Assembly: GCF_000368965.1 (NCBI RefSeq)
Contig: NZ_KB849780.1
Span: 1,550,145 to 1,614,144, forward strand
Reading direction: 5' to 3'
DNA: 64,000 nt
DNA from: Acinetobacter calcoaceticus DSM 30006 = CIP 81.8
GTDB taxonomy: Bacteria > Pseudomonadota > Gammaproteobacteria > Pseudomonadales > Moraxellaceae
Position numbers and translations under genes: made by a program. The notes under the pieces are model-generated. The model was not told the origin of the DNA and made no database searches. It worked only from the letters and a program-made list of their open reading frames with translations. Below are positions 1-8,615 of this stretch, piece by piece (position 1 is the stretch's first letter; every line of letters starts with the position of its first letter).

Positions 1-403
1 AGGCTGCATCCGACCCTGACTCAGGTTCAGTTAAGCAAAATGAACCTATAATTTCGCCACTTGCATAACGTGGTAAGTATTTTTGCTTTTGCTCTTCTGT
101 CCCATCAATCAAAATCGCGCTTGAGCCAATTCCATTATTGGTACCAATTAAAGAACGGAAAGCTGGAGAGGTTTGCCCAAGTTCAAATGCGACTCTTACT
201 TCTTCTTCCATGGTGATGCCTAAGCCACCATATTCTTCTGGAATTGTGAGTCCGAACAAACCAAGCTCACGCATTTGCTGCACAATGTCATCCGGAATTT
301 TATCTTTCTCTACCACTTCGTTTTCACGAGGGATCAATTCATTTTTTACAAAATCTCGAATTGTTGAAAGTAATTGTTCCAACATCCCTTCATCACGGAT
401 CAT
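1..403 (-). CDS. Acyl-CoA dehydrogenase, N-terminal part (runs off the window)
   Basis: The reverse strand encodes about 134 residues beginning MIRDEGMLEQLL and continuing past position 1. It contains GLFGLTIPEEYGGLG and, near the edge, the FCLTEPESGSDAA segment that contacts FAD and substrate in acyl-CoA dehydrogenases. It is clearly a paralogue of the complete dehydrogenase at 12070-13221 (same MIRD start and shared TSPAFRSLIGTNNGIGSS segment). The start at 403 has a GGGAG ribosome site about 8 bases upstream. It is divergent from the enoyl-CoA hydratase gene, with an IclR-type palindrome between them. Expected role: FAD-dependent alpha,beta-desaturation of an acyl-CoA. The substrate is unknown. 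Confidence 0.88.
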   Translation of the reverse strand, partial: MIRDEGMLEQLLSTIRDFVKNELIPRENEVVEKDKIPDDIVQQMRELGLFGLTIPEEYGGLGITMEEEVRVAFELGQTSPAFRSLIGTNNGIGSSAILIDGTEEQKQKYLPRYASGEIIGSFCLTEPESGSDAA

Positions 404-549
404 CTGTGATCTCCCTTCTTATGTATTTTCATCGTACCCATCAGCCAATTCCAGCTTGTCTGGCTACCATGTTTTAAATCTTGTTTACTGCGGATTTGTT
501 TCATAGTACGAGAACGAAAACACAAATTTCAAGCTTTTTTGAAAATTAA

Positions 550-564
550 TTTCGTTTAACGAAA
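550..564. promoter_or_regulatory. Palindromic operator (IclR-type), site 1
   Basis: TTTCGTTTAACGAAA is a perfect 7-1-7 palindrome in the 311-bp gap between the divergent acyl-CoA dehydrogenase and enoyl-CoA hydratase genes. It matches five other sites in this cluster. It probably controls both directions. The rest of the gap is A+T rich with nothing else recognisable. Confidence 0.6.
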
Positions 565-714
565 TTTAAAAACAGACCAATACACAATATCAACCACTTA
601 CACTCTTTAAGAGACCACAATTGCTCTATTTAAATAAATAAGACTTGAAATAAATTCCAAAATAAGCATCATAAAAGGAATATAGTTTTGATATGCGAAA
701 CAAGGAATGTAGAA

Positions 715-1503
715 ATGAGCAAAGAAATAGGGAATAATTTCGTAGATGTTGATTACACCATTCAAAAAATAGCGATTGTAAAAATTAACCGCCCAGAAGC
801 TAAAAATGCCTTAAACGGTGAAGTTCGTAAGCAATTAGCACAAATTTTTTCCGAATTAAGTTTTAACGATGAGATCAATGCGGTTGTACTCACTGGCGGC
901 GATGAAGTCTTTGCCGCAGGTGCAGATTTAAAAGAAATGGCAACAGCAACTTCAACGGAAATGCTATTACGTCACACTGAACGTTATTGGAACGCAATTT
1001 CCCAGTGCCCTAAACCAGTGATTGCGGCTGTAAATGGCTATGCATTAGGTGGTGGCTGCGAATTGGCAATGCATGCCGACATTATTATTGCCGGTAAAAG
1101 TGCAGTTTTTGGACAACCAGAAATTAAAGTTGGTTTAATGCCAGGTGCTGGTGGCACACAGCGTTTGTTTCGTGCAGTCGGTAAATTTCATGCTATGCGC
1201 ATGATTATGACAGGTGCAATGGTGAAGGCTGAAGAAGCTTATATCATTGGGCTTGTTTCACAAGTGACAGAAGACGACCAAACTATTCCCACCGCTATTC
1301 AAATGGCGCAAAGCCTAGCAAAAATGCCACCTATCGCCTTGCAGCAAATTAAAGAAGTTGCACTTATGAGTGAAGATGTTCCATTAAATGCTGGCTTAAC
1401 CCTAGAGCGTAAAGCATTCCAACTGCTGTTCTCTACCGAAGATAAAAATGAAGGTGTTCAAGCTTTTATTGAAAAACGCAAACCCTCGTATCAAGGTAAA
1501 TAA
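715..1503 (+). CDS. Enoyl-CoA hydratase/isomerase family protein
   Basis: A crotonase-fold protein of 262 residues that would hydrate a 2-enoyl-CoA to a 3-hydroxyacyl-CoA. The oxyanion-hole segments are visible: GGDEVFAAGADLKEM and NGYALGGGCELAMHADI. The EIKVGLMPGAGGTQRL stretch holds the usual catalytic glutamate region. I chose ATG 715, which has AAGGAA 7 bases upstream and gives a normal family length. A TTG at 688, preceded by AAAGGAA, is a possible alternative adding 9 residues. It is the first gene of a plus-strand run with SDR, hydroxyacyl-CoA dehydrogenase and thiolase, which together make a beta-oxidation sequence. Confidence 0.88.
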   Translation: MSKEIGNNFVDVDYTIQKIAIVKINRPEAKNALNGEVRKQLAQIFSELSFNDEINAVVLTGGDEVFAAGADLKEMATATSTEMLLRHTERYWNAISQCPKPVIAAVNGYALGGGCELAMHADIIIAGKSAVFGQPEIKVGLMPGAGGTQRLFRAVGKFHAMRMIMTGAMVKAEEAYIIGLVSQVTEDDQTIPTAIQMAQSLAKMPPIALQQIKEVALMSEDVPLNAGLTLERKAFQLLFSTEDKNEGVQAFIEKRKPSYQGK

Positions 1504-1532
1504 TTTAAATAGACAACACCAAAGGAATGAAA

Positions 1533-2294
1533 ATGGCTAAAAAAGTATTTATTAGTGCAGGTGGTTCAGGGATTGGACGCTGCATTGCTGAAGCATTTTT
1601 AAACAACGATGATGAGGTTTTCATTTGTGATATTAATGCTCAAAGTCTAGAACAGTGTCAGAAAGATTATCCAAAGTTGCACATATATGCATGTGATTTA
1701 GCAGAGCCTGAGCAAATTAAGCTTATGTTTGCTGAAGCGATCAAAAAACTTGGACATATTGATGTTTTAGTTAACAACACAGGCATTTCAGGCCCAACCA
1801 TTGCAGCAGATGAACTGAGTTTTGATGACTGGAACACGGTGATTAATTTGAATCTGAATAGTACTTTTTTAATTACTCAATTAGCGATTCCCTTGTTAAA
1901 GCAATCAGGCGCCGGTGTCATTATTAATATGTCATCAATTGCAGGGCGCTTAGGCTATCCATATCGTTTGGCGTATTCCACTTCAAAATGGGGACTTATT
2001 GGTTTTACCAAAACGCTTTCTATGGAACTCGGTGCAGATAATATTCGAGTTAACGCGATTCTTCCAGGTGCTGTTGATGGTGACCGTGTCCAACGCGTTC
2101 TACAGGCCCGCGCAGATGTAGCCCAAAGTTCTCTTGAGAAGGTCACACAAAATGCACTTAAAAATCAGTCGCTCAAATATTTTGTAAATCCAAAACATAT
2201 CGCAGATTTATGCCTATTTTTAGCCTCTGATAGTGGGCGTTCTATTTCAGGCCAGATCTTACCAATTGATGGTGATAAACAATGCTTAAGTTAA
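1533..2294 (+). CDS. SDR family NAD(P)-dependent oxidoreductase
   Basis: A classical short-chain dehydrogenase of about 253 residues. It has the cofactor loop SAGGSGIG near the N-terminus, the structural NNTGISG motif and the catalytic S...YSTSK (YxxxK) arrangement in MSSIAGRLGYPYRLAYSTSK. The likely reaction is oxidation or reduction of a hydroxy or keto group on an acyl-CoA or free acid. Start 1533 is preferred over the ATG at 1527, because AAAGGA abuts 1527 but sits 6 bases before 1533. It lies 29 bp after the hydratase and 61 bp before the hydroxyacyl-CoA dehydrogenase. The cofactor loop starts with Ser instead of the common Thr. The substrate cannot be told from sequence. Confidence 0.85.
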   Translation: MAKKVFISAGGSGIGRCIAEAFLNNDDEVFICDINAQSLEQCQKDYPKLHIYACDLAEPEQIKLMFAEAIKKLGHIDVLVNNTGISGPTIAADELSFDDWNTVINLNLNSTFLITQLAIPLLKQSGAGVIINMSSIAGRLGYPYRLAYSTSKWGLIGFTKTLSMELGADNIRVNAILPGAVDGDRVQRVLQARADVAQSSLEKVTQNALKNQSLKYFVNPKHIADLCLFLASDSGRSISGQILPIDGDKQCLS

Positions 2295-2355
2295 ATCACC
2301 AACCCTTATTTATCCGCTTAATTTCAAATACAGATCAATAATCAGGATGATCGAC

Positions 2356-3879
2356 ATGACTTATGATATTAAAAGCATGGCTGTGATTGGTGTAGGTATT
2401 ATGGGCAGTGGTATTGCTCAAATTGCTGCACAATCAGGACATACCACTTATTTATATGATGCTAAGGCAGGTGCAGCAGAACAAGCAAAAGAACAACTTG
2501 CTGCTACATTTCAAAAGTTGGTCGACAAAAATAAAATTACGGCTGAACAAGCTGCAGCGGCAAATAGTCATTTAATTGTTGCGCAACAAATTGAAGATTT
2601 AAAAGATTGCGACTTGATTATTGAAGCTATTGTTGAACGTCTAGATATCAAACAAAGTTTGATGCAACAACTTGAAGAGGTTGTTTCCGAAAATACCATC
2701 CTAGCTTCCAACACATCTTCTCTTTCGATCACGGCAATTGCTGCAAACTGCAAAAAACCTGAACGTGTGGTGGGCTACCATTTCTTTAACCCTGTTCCAC
2801 TCATGAAGGTTGTTGAGGTCATTCGGGGCTTAAAAACCGATCCACTTATTATCGACGCTTTAAATAGCTTGTCTCGTGCATTCGGCCACCGCCCTGTAGT
2901 TGCTAAAGACACACCAGGATTTATTATTAATCATGCTGGACGAGCTTACGGAACTGAAGCTTTAAAAATTCTAAATGAAAATGTCTGTGACATTAGTGAA
3001 ATTGACCGAATTTTACGTGACGGTGTTGGTTTTAGAATGGGACCTTTCGAGCTAATGGATTTAACGGGGCTTGACGTTTCTCATCCTGTCATGGAGTCGA
3101 TTTACCATCAATATTATGAAGAAGCACGCTACAAACCTAACCCATTAACCAAACAAATGTTGGAGGCTAAACAACTCGGACGCAAGGTTAATCAAGGTTT
3201 TTATAATTATGAAACTGGTTCAAAAACAGGTGAACAACCCGCCAAGTTTGTAGACCGTTTAGCGCAATATCCAAAAGTTTGGGTAGCAGCAGATTTCTCT
3301 GAAGATAAAACACAGCTTGAAGATTATTTAACTCAGCTAAATATTGCCTTAGATACTGGCTCTGCACCACAATCAAACAGTTTATGTTTACTCGCTTGTT
3401 ATGGCGAAGACACAACTCAAGCAGCTACACGCCTAGGTGTTAATCCCGAGCAAGCAGTTGCTATAGACATGTTATATGGCATTGCAAAACATCGCACATT
3501 AATGCCTTCACTTGTCACAAAAGCTGACTACCGTCAGGCAGCTCACTCTATTTTCAATTTAGATGGAAATACGGTCAGCATGATTGCTGAAAGTATCGGG
3601 TTCGTTGCTCAGCGTGTTTTAGCAATGGTCATTAATTTAGGCTGCGATATTGCCCAGCAAAATATTGCAACAGTAGATGATATTAATGCGGCAGTACGTC
3701 TTGGCCTAGGCTATCCATTTGGCCCAATCGAGTGGGGTGACCAAGTCGGTAGTCAAAAAATCTTACTCATTCTCAACCGTATAACAGCACTTACCCATGA
3801 CCCGCGCTATCGCCCTAGCCCGTGGTTACAACGCCGTGTTGCACTTCATTTACCTCTTACTTTTACTCACGAGTCTTGA
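2356..3879 (+). CDS. 3-hydroxyacyl-CoA dehydrogenase (PaaH/PaaC-like)
   Basis: About 507 residues with an N-terminal NAD-binding Rossmann domain (VIGVGIMGSGIAQ at about residues 10-22) and a HCDH C-terminal domain (NPVPLMKVVEVI, then KDTPGFIINHAGRAY). A second, shorter HCDH-like module follows near the end (GLGYPFGPIEWGD). This double-module layout is that of 3-hydroxyadipyl-CoA dehydrogenases of phenylacetate degradation (PaaH) rather than the short fatty-acid enzyme. It would oxidise a 3-hydroxyacyl-CoA to a 3-oxoacyl-CoA for the adjacent thiolase. ATG 2356 has CAGGA 8 bases upstream, whereas the ATG at 2347 has no room for a ribosome site. True substrate uncertain. Confidence 0.85.
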   Translation: MTYDIKSMAVIGVGIMGSGIAQIAAQSGHTTYLYDAKAGAAEQAKEQLAATFQKLVDKNKITAEQAAAANSHLIVAQQIEDLKDCDLIIEAIVERLDIKQSLMQQLEEVVSENTILASNTSSLSITAIAANCKKPERVVGYHFFNPVPLMKVVEVIRGLKTDPLIIDALNSLSRAFGHRPVVAKDTPGFIINHAGRAYGTEALKILNENVCDISEIDRILRDGVGFRMGPFELMDLTGLDVSHPVMESIYHQYYEEARYKPNPLTKQMLEAKQLGRKVNQGFYNYETGSKTGEQPAKFVDRLAQYPKVWVAADFSEDKTQLEDYLTQLNIALDTGSAPQSNSLCLLACYGEDTTQAATRLGVNPEQAVAIDMLYGIAKHRTLMPSLVTKADYRQAAHSIFNLDGNTVSMIAESIGFVAQRVLAMVINLGCDIAQQNIATVDDINAAVRLGLGYPFGPIEWGDQVGSQKILLILNRITALTHDPRYRPSPWLQRRVALHLPLTFTHES

Positions 3880-3893
3880 AAAGGAATTTCTCA

Positions 3894-5099
3894 ATGTTAA
3901 ATGCTTATATTTATGATGGTTTACGTAGCCCAATTGGTCGCCATGCAGGTGAACTTGCCTCAATTCGTCCAGATGATTTAGCAGCGACAGTCATTCAAAA
4001 GTTACTTGAAAAAACTTGTGTTCCGGGTGCTGATATTGAAGATGTAATTTTAGGCGATACCAACCAAGCTGGTGAAGATAGCCGTAATGTTGCGAGAAAC
4101 GCACTTTTACTTGCAGGTTTACCCGTAACTGTACCCGGTCAAACCGTAAACCGTTTATGTGCCAGTGGTTTAGGTGCAGTAATTGACTCTGCGCGTGCCA
4201 TTACTTGTGGTGAAGGTGAGTTATATATTGCAGGTGGCGTAGAAAGTATGTCACGTGCACCCTTTGTGATGGGTAAAGCCGAAAGTGCTTATAGCCGTGA
4301 TGCTAAAATTTATGACACCACGATTGGCTCTCGTTTTCCAAATAAAAAAATTATTGCTCAGTACGGTGGTCATTCAATGCCTGAAACGGGCGATAATGTT
4401 GCTGCCGACTTTGGTATTACACGAGAGCAAGCCGATTTATTTGCAGCTCAGTCACAAGCCAAATATCAAACAGCCAAAGAAGAAGGTTTCTTTGCGGGTG
4501 AAATCACCCCCATTGAGGTTTTCCAAGGCAAAAAGCTACCACCAAAACTGGTTTCTGAAGATGAGCACCCTCGTCCAAGTTCGACTGTTGAAGCACTTAC
4601 GAAATTAAAACCATTGTTTGAAGGTGGTGTAGTGACTGCTGGGAATGCTTCAGGCATTAATGACGGCGCTGCGGCACTCTTGATTGGTTCAGAAGCTGCA
4701 GGTCAAAAATATGGCTTAAAGCCTATGGCAAAAATATTGTCAGCAGCAGCAGCTGGTATTGAACCCCGTATTATGGGAGCCGGCCCTATCGAAGCCATAA
4801 AAAAGGCAGTTGCACGTGCAGGGCTGACTTTAGATGACATGGATATTATTGAAATTAATGAAGCTTTTGCCTCACAAGTTTTATCTTGCTTAAAAGGCTT
4901 AAATGTTGATTTTGATGACTCTCGCGTAAATCCAAATGGCGGTGCAATTGCTATTGGTCATCCACTTGGTGCTTCTGGTGCCCGTCTTGCTTTAACTGTG
5001 GCACGCGAACTCATTCGTCGTAAAAAGAAATATGCTGTCATAAGCCTATGTATTGGTGTGGGTCAAGGCCTCGCTATGGTGATTGAAAACGTTTCATAA
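3894..5099 (+). CDS. Thiolase (acetyl-CoA/beta-ketoadipyl-CoA acyltransferase family)
   Basis: 401 residues of thiolase fold. The acylated cysteine is in NRLCASGLGAV, the general-base histidine in GGAIAIGHPLGASGARL, and the second cysteine in SLCIGVGQGLA. It would split a 3-oxoacyl-CoA with CoA, closing the beta-oxidation-like pathway started by its upstream neighbours. It resembles PcaF/PaaJ-type thiolases in length and motifs. The ATG at 3894 is preceded by AAAAGGAA, 14 bp after the dehydrogenase stop. A longer in-frame reading from 3822 overlaps the dehydrogenase and is not credible. A strong hairpin follows the gene. Confidence 0.87.
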   Translation: MLNAYIYDGLRSPIGRHAGELASIRPDDLAATVIQKLLEKTCVPGADIEDVILGDTNQAGEDSRNVARNALLLAGLPVTVPGQTVNRLCASGLGAVIDSARAITCGEGELYIAGGVESMSRAPFVMGKAESAYSRDAKIYDTTIGSRFPNKKIIAQYGGHSMPETGDNVAADFGITREQADLFAAQSQAKYQTAKEEGFFAGEITPIEVFQGKKLPPKLVSEDEHPRPSSTVEALTKLKPLFEGGVVTAGNASGINDGAAALLIGSEAAGQKYGLKPMAKILSAAAAGIEPRIMGAGPIEAIKKAVARAGLTLDDMDIIEINEAFASQVLSCLKGLNVDFDDSRVNPNGGAIAIGHPLGASGARLALTVARELIRRKKKYAVISLCIGVGQGLAMVIENVS

Positions 5100-5113
5100 T
5101 TACCAAACCAGAT

Positions 5114-5155
5114 ATCCATTCATCACAACAGCGCAGTGATGAATGGATTTATTTT
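5114..5155 (+). terminator. Intrinsic terminator after the thiolase operon
   Basis: A 13-bp perfect inverted repeat (ATCCATTCATCAC at 5114-5126 and its complement at 5136-5148) with a 9-base loop, followed by TTATTTT. It closes the hydratase-SDR-dehydrogenase-thiolase transcript. Confidence 0.75.
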
Positions 5156-5166
5156 GCAGAGCGAAA
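5152..5166. promoter_or_regulatory. Palindromic operator (IclR-type), site 2
   Basis: TTTTGCAGAGCGAAA matches TTTCGCA-N-TGCGAAA with two arm differences. It lies 41 bp before the IclR gene start, overlapping the tail of the preceding terminator, as expected for autoregulation. Confidence 0.5.
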
Positions 5167-5206
5167 TATAATAGCAAGACTTTGCTTTATTATATTTGAG
5201 GATCGA

Positions 5207-6049
5207 ATGTCTCAGAATTCAAAAACTGAACAACCAATAAATTTTGATGAGATACGCCTAGATCCTATTTCACATATTCATCGGGAAAATAACCCTCAAT
5301 TTATCGCTTCCTTAGCGCGTGGTTTAGAACTTTTACGCTGCTTTTCTGCAAATAATCAGGTACTTGGAAATCAAGAACTCGCAAAAATGACAGGTTTACC
5401 TAAACCGACTATTGCACGTATTACCAATACCCTTGTGTCATTAGGTTATTTAAAACAATTGCCTAATTCGACCAAATATACCCTAGACATTGGTGTTTTA
5501 TCTTTAGGATATGCAGCATTGTCGAATATTTCTATCCGTACTATTGCTCATCAATATATGGAAGAGATGAGTCAATATGTGCAAGCCCCTGTGGCAATGG
5601 CAACACGTGACCGATTAAATATGGTGTATATCGATGTGGTACAAATTGAAACTGCACTAAATATGCGTCGTCCAATTGGTTCAACTTTGCCACTTCATAG
5701 TAGCTCAATGGGAAGAGCATGCTTAGCGGCGACCCCTGAACGTGAACGTAATTTTTTACTTGATGCGCTTAAACAAAAGAACGCTGAAAACTGGCCTGCC
5801 ATCAAACGCTCTTTAGAACGAGCTTTCCGAGATTATCAAGATTACGGATATTCTTTGTCTTTAGGTGAATGGCATAAAGAAGTGAACTCGGTCGCTGTAC
5901 CTTTAGTCAGCTCTAAACACGGTCTTTATGTCTTTAACTGTGGTGCGCCAAGTTTCCATTTAAATCCAGAAAAACTTGAAGGTGAAATTGGACCACGTTT
6001 AATCCATATGGTGCACAATATTCAAGATGCTTTGAATGAAACGCACTAA
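5207..6049 (+). CDS. IclR family transcriptional regulator
   Basis: 280 residues with an N-terminal winged helix (LGNQELAKMTGLPKPTIARI at about 53-72, the IclR HTH) and a C-terminal effector-binding domain (LNMRRPIGSTLPLHSSSMGRACLAA, then WHKEVNSVAVPL). It is closely related to the second IclR at 9500-10345 (shared RGLELLRCF, MATRDRLNM.Y.DVVQ and FNCG.PSF segments). The two probably arose by duplication and may recognise the same palindrome. PcaU/PobR of Acinetobacter belong to the same family and respond to aromatic acids. The ligand here is unknown. Confidence 0.88.
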   Translation: MSQNSKTEQPINFDEIRLDPISHIHRENNPQFIASLARGLELLRCFSANNQVLGNQELAKMTGLPKPTIARITNTLVSLGYLKQLPNSTKYTLDIGVLSLGYAALSNISIRTIAHQYMEEMSQYVQAPVAMATRDRLNMVYIDVVQIETALNMRRPIGSTLPLHSSSMGRACLAATPERERNFLLDALKQKNAENWPAIKRSLERAFRDYQDYGYSLSLGEWHKEVNSVAVPLVSSKHGLYVFNCGAPSFHLNPEKLEGEIGPRLIHMVHNIQDALNETH

Positions 6050-6101
6050 CAACCGTACTTAGAAAAGTAATGGTTGTGATGGTTAAAGTTCCTCTTTCAT
6101 T

Positions 6102-7286
6102 ATGACAATAGGCATGATGAAAAACGCACTCTATACCCCAACCATTATTTTAATGGCTATTGCAGCAGGCATCTGTACAGGCGGAAATTATTTTAGCCAA
6201 CCACTTATTCATTCGATTAGTTTAAGCTTAAATTTAACCGAAACCACCACGGCATGGGTGCCTACTTTAGCCCAGATTACCTATGCTTGTGGCTTACTCT
6301 TTTTAATGCCATTAGGAGACATTTTAGAAAAGCGTAAACTGCTCTTCACCTTTATGTTACTGGCTGCAAGTGGATTAATTATTAGTGGTTTTTCACACAA
6401 TATTTATCTGCTCTTACTAGGTACAATCATTACCGGTCTATTTTCCAGTTCAGCCCAGCTTCTATTACCTCTCGCCGCAAGTCTGGTTCCCATTCAACAA
6501 AGTGGTCGTGTTGTTGGTTTTTTACTAAGTGGTCTCATGATGGGGGTTTTACTCGCTCGCTCCCTATCAGGTCTAATGTCTACGCTTTTTGCATGGAATG
6601 TGATTTATCTGGTCAGTGGCTTTTTATTACTGGTCATCGCCATTATTTTGCACCGTAGTATTGGATTGTTCCCACCCACCAAATCTGAAAACTATGCAAA
6701 AACCATTCGCTCACTTCCACAAATTTTTATTCAAAATCGACGTTTAAGAACCAGAACTTATATTGGTGGCTGTACATTTGCTTGCGTGAGCTTAACCTTT
6801 ACCACCATGTCATTACTATTGGCCCCCGCTCCCTATTTTTTTAGTGACTTTACGATTGGTCTTTTCGGTTTTGTTGGTGTTTTAGGAACGTTCGTTGCCA
6901 ATTTTTCAGGCAAATTTATTGACAAAGGGTATATCCACAAAATTTCAATTTATTGCGGCGTAGGGCTTATTCTAAGTTGGATTCTTTTTTCACTTTTACC
7001 CTACCATTTCATCTTTTATATTATTGCCTTACTCATTCTATATGCCTCACTTTCCGCAGTTCATGTCACCAATCAAAGTATTGTATTTAAGCTCAATCAA
7101 GAGTTACGTTCGCGTTTTAATGCGATTTATATGACTGGTTATTTTGCAGGTGGAGCTTTAGGCACCACAGCTGGAAGCTACGCGTGGAAACATTTTGGTT
7201 GGACGGGTGTCTGTATTTTAGGCTTAATTTTTGCCGTCTTGTGTCTTTATTATTGTATCGCCGATGCAAAAGATCAGCACAACTAG
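6102..7286 (+). CDS. MFS transporter, DHA1-like
   Basis: 394 residues with about 12 hydrophobic helices. N-terminal MFS signatures include FSQPLIHSI, YACGLLFLMPLGDILEKRKLL (motif A-like loop between helices 2 and 3) and VGFLLSGLMMGVLLARSLSG. It is an inner-membrane secondary transporter; the family includes sugar, drug and aromatic-acid efflux carriers. It starts 52 bp after the iclR stop with no clear terminator between, so the two may be cotranscribed. Substrate unknown; export of a pathway intermediate or uptake of its substrate are both possible. An ATG at 6114 is an alternative start. Confidence 0.82.
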   Translation: MTIGMMKNALYTPTIILMAIAAGICTGGNYFSQPLIHSISLSLNLTETTTAWVPTLAQITYACGLLFLMPLGDILEKRKLLFTFMLLAASGLIISGFSHNIYLLLLGTIITGLFSSSAQLLLPLAASLVPIQQSGRVVGFLLSGLMMGVLLARSLSGLMSTLFAWNVIYLVSGFLLLVIAIILHRSIGLFPPTKSENYAKTIRSLPQIFIQNRRLRTRTYIGGCTFACVSLTFTTMSLLLAPAPYFFSDFTIGLFGFVGVLGTFVANFSGKFIDKGYIHKISIYCGVGLILSWILFSLLPYHFIFYIIALLILYASLSAVHVTNQSIVFKLNQELRSRFNAIYMTGYFAGGALGTTAGSYAWKHFGWTGVCILGLIFAVLCLYYCIADAKDQHN

Positions 7287-7358
7287 CAAGCTTGTACTGA
7301 TCTTAAACGAATAACTTTCAATAATTTCGTAATAAACGTTATGAGCTAAAGTTAAATT

Positions 7359-8330
7359 TTATAAAAGCCCTAATAAACGTCCACGAATAATATCTTCTGC
7401 GTCTTTTACAATACGGCTGACCAATTCATCACAGGTCGGAATATCATGAATTAAACTTGCAACTAACCCACATGACCATGCTCCGGCATTTACATCGCCA
7501 TCTATCATGACTTTAGGATAAACCCCTGCAACCTCTTCAATAATATCTTCAAATTTAATGTTGTCGCCAAGCGCTTTTTCTTTCGCTACAATTTTTTCAA
7601 CGGCCACATTATTCAGGACGCGCTCGGTGTTGCGTAAAGCTCGCATAATTAAACGGGTATCTCTTTCAGTTGCATTCAGAATTGCCTGTTTCACATTTGC
7701 ATGTACAGGAGCTTCCTGAGTTGCAATAAAACGTGTTCCCATATTAATTCCATCTGCCCCCATGGCTAAAGCTGCCGCGAGTGAGCGTCCATCCGCCATC
7801 CCGCCTGAAGCAACAAATGGAATTTCTAATGCATCGGCTGCTAAAGGCAATAGAATCATATTCGGTACATCATCTTCACCAGGGTGCCCACCACACTCAA
7901 AACCATCTACAGAAACGGCATCGCATCCAATTTGCTGGGCTTTTAGGCTATGTCGAACCGATGTACATTTATGAATAACTTTAATTCCAGCAGCCTTTAA
8001 ATAAGGCATGACCTGTTCAGGATTGCGACCCGCTGTTTCTACAACTTTTACTCCGCCCTTAATAATTGCTTCTACAAAACCCGGATAATCTGGTGTATTT
8101 ACGGTAGGCAAGAAAGTTAAATTTACGCCAAAAGGTTTATCAGTCATTTCTCGACAGCGCGCAATTTCTTTTGCTAGATTTTCAGGTGTTCTTTGAGTCA
8201 GGCCAGTAATAATGCCTAATCCACCTGCATTTGAAACCGCAGCAGCAAGCTCCGCAAAACCGACATAATGCATACCGCCTTGAATAATCGGGTGCTCGAT
8301 TTCAAATAATTCTGTAATTTTCGTCTTCAT
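7359..8330 (-). CDS. Nitronate monooxygenase / 2-nitropropane dioxygenase family flavoprotein
   Basis: 323 residues with a TIM-barrel FMN fold: the N-terminal HPIIQGGMHYVG motif, the catalytic-His loop FECGGHPGEDD, and the phosphate-binding segments VASGGMADGRSLAAALAMGADGINMGTRF. NMO-like enzymes oxidise alkyl nitronates, but close homologues in catabolic clusters include enoyl-reductase-like and uncharacterised members, so the reaction here is open. ATG 8330 with GTGGAAA upstream is preferred over a GTG at 8345. It faces away from the second enoyl-CoA hydratase gene, with an IclR-type palindrome in the shared promoter region. Confidence 0.83.
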   Translation of the reverse strand: MKTKITELFEIEHPIIQGGMHYVGFAELAAAVSNAGGLGIITGLTQRTPENLAKEIARCREMTDKPFGVNLTFLPTVNTPDYPGFVEAIIKGGVKVVETAGRNPEQVMPYLKAAGIKVIHKCTSVRHSLKAQQIGCDAVSVDGFECGGHPGEDDVPNMILLPLAADALEIPFVASGGMADGRSLAAALAMGADGINMGTRFIATQEAPVHANVKQAILNATERDTRLIMRALRNTERVLNNVAVEKIVAKEKALGDNIKFEDIIEEVAGVYPKVMIDGDVNAGAWSCGLVASLIHDIPTCDELVSRIVKDAEDIIRGRLLGLL

Positions 8331-8439
8331 ATTATTTCCACTCACTTTTTATTTACCTAGCTTCTGATTTCCTTAGCATGTCTAGGTACTTTATTACCAA
8401 TAAATCCTGTAAACATTTCTAAACTTACAAAGCTTAAAA

Positions 8440-8454
8440 TTTCGCAATACAAAA
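8440..8454. promoter_or_regulatory. Palindromic operator (IclR-type), site 3
   Basis: TTTCGCAATACAAAA keeps the left arm TTTCGCA intact and a degenerate right arm. It lies in the 285-bp divergent region between the nitronate monooxygenase and hydratase genes. It is the weakest of the six sites. The remaining sequence is A+T rich without other clear signals. Confidence 0.4.
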
Positions 8455-8615
8455 TTTCATACCACAATATAAAACAAATTAATTGATAATGGAATTTATT
8501 TTCGATAGGATCATCTTATTAATTTAAAGTTTTAATTTCAGATCTGTCTAAGAATATTTGGTTTGAATCAACAATAAAGCAAATATTTTTCAAATAGTTA
8601 AACAAAAAGGAATAA

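Noticed and set aside
138..506. Plus-strand open frame of 122 codons
   Set aside because: It is the antisense shadow of the partial acyl-CoA dehydrogenase on the reverse strand, which has clear family motifs.
3822..3893. Upstream extension of the thiolase reading frame
   Set aside because: It overlaps the hydroxyacyl-CoA dehydrogenase; the ATG at 3894 has a good ribosome site and begins the conserved fold.
7325..7345. Seventh IclR-type palindrome (TTTCGTAATAAACGTT)
   Set aside because: Only one arm fits and it lies between two convergent genes, where no promoter is expected.
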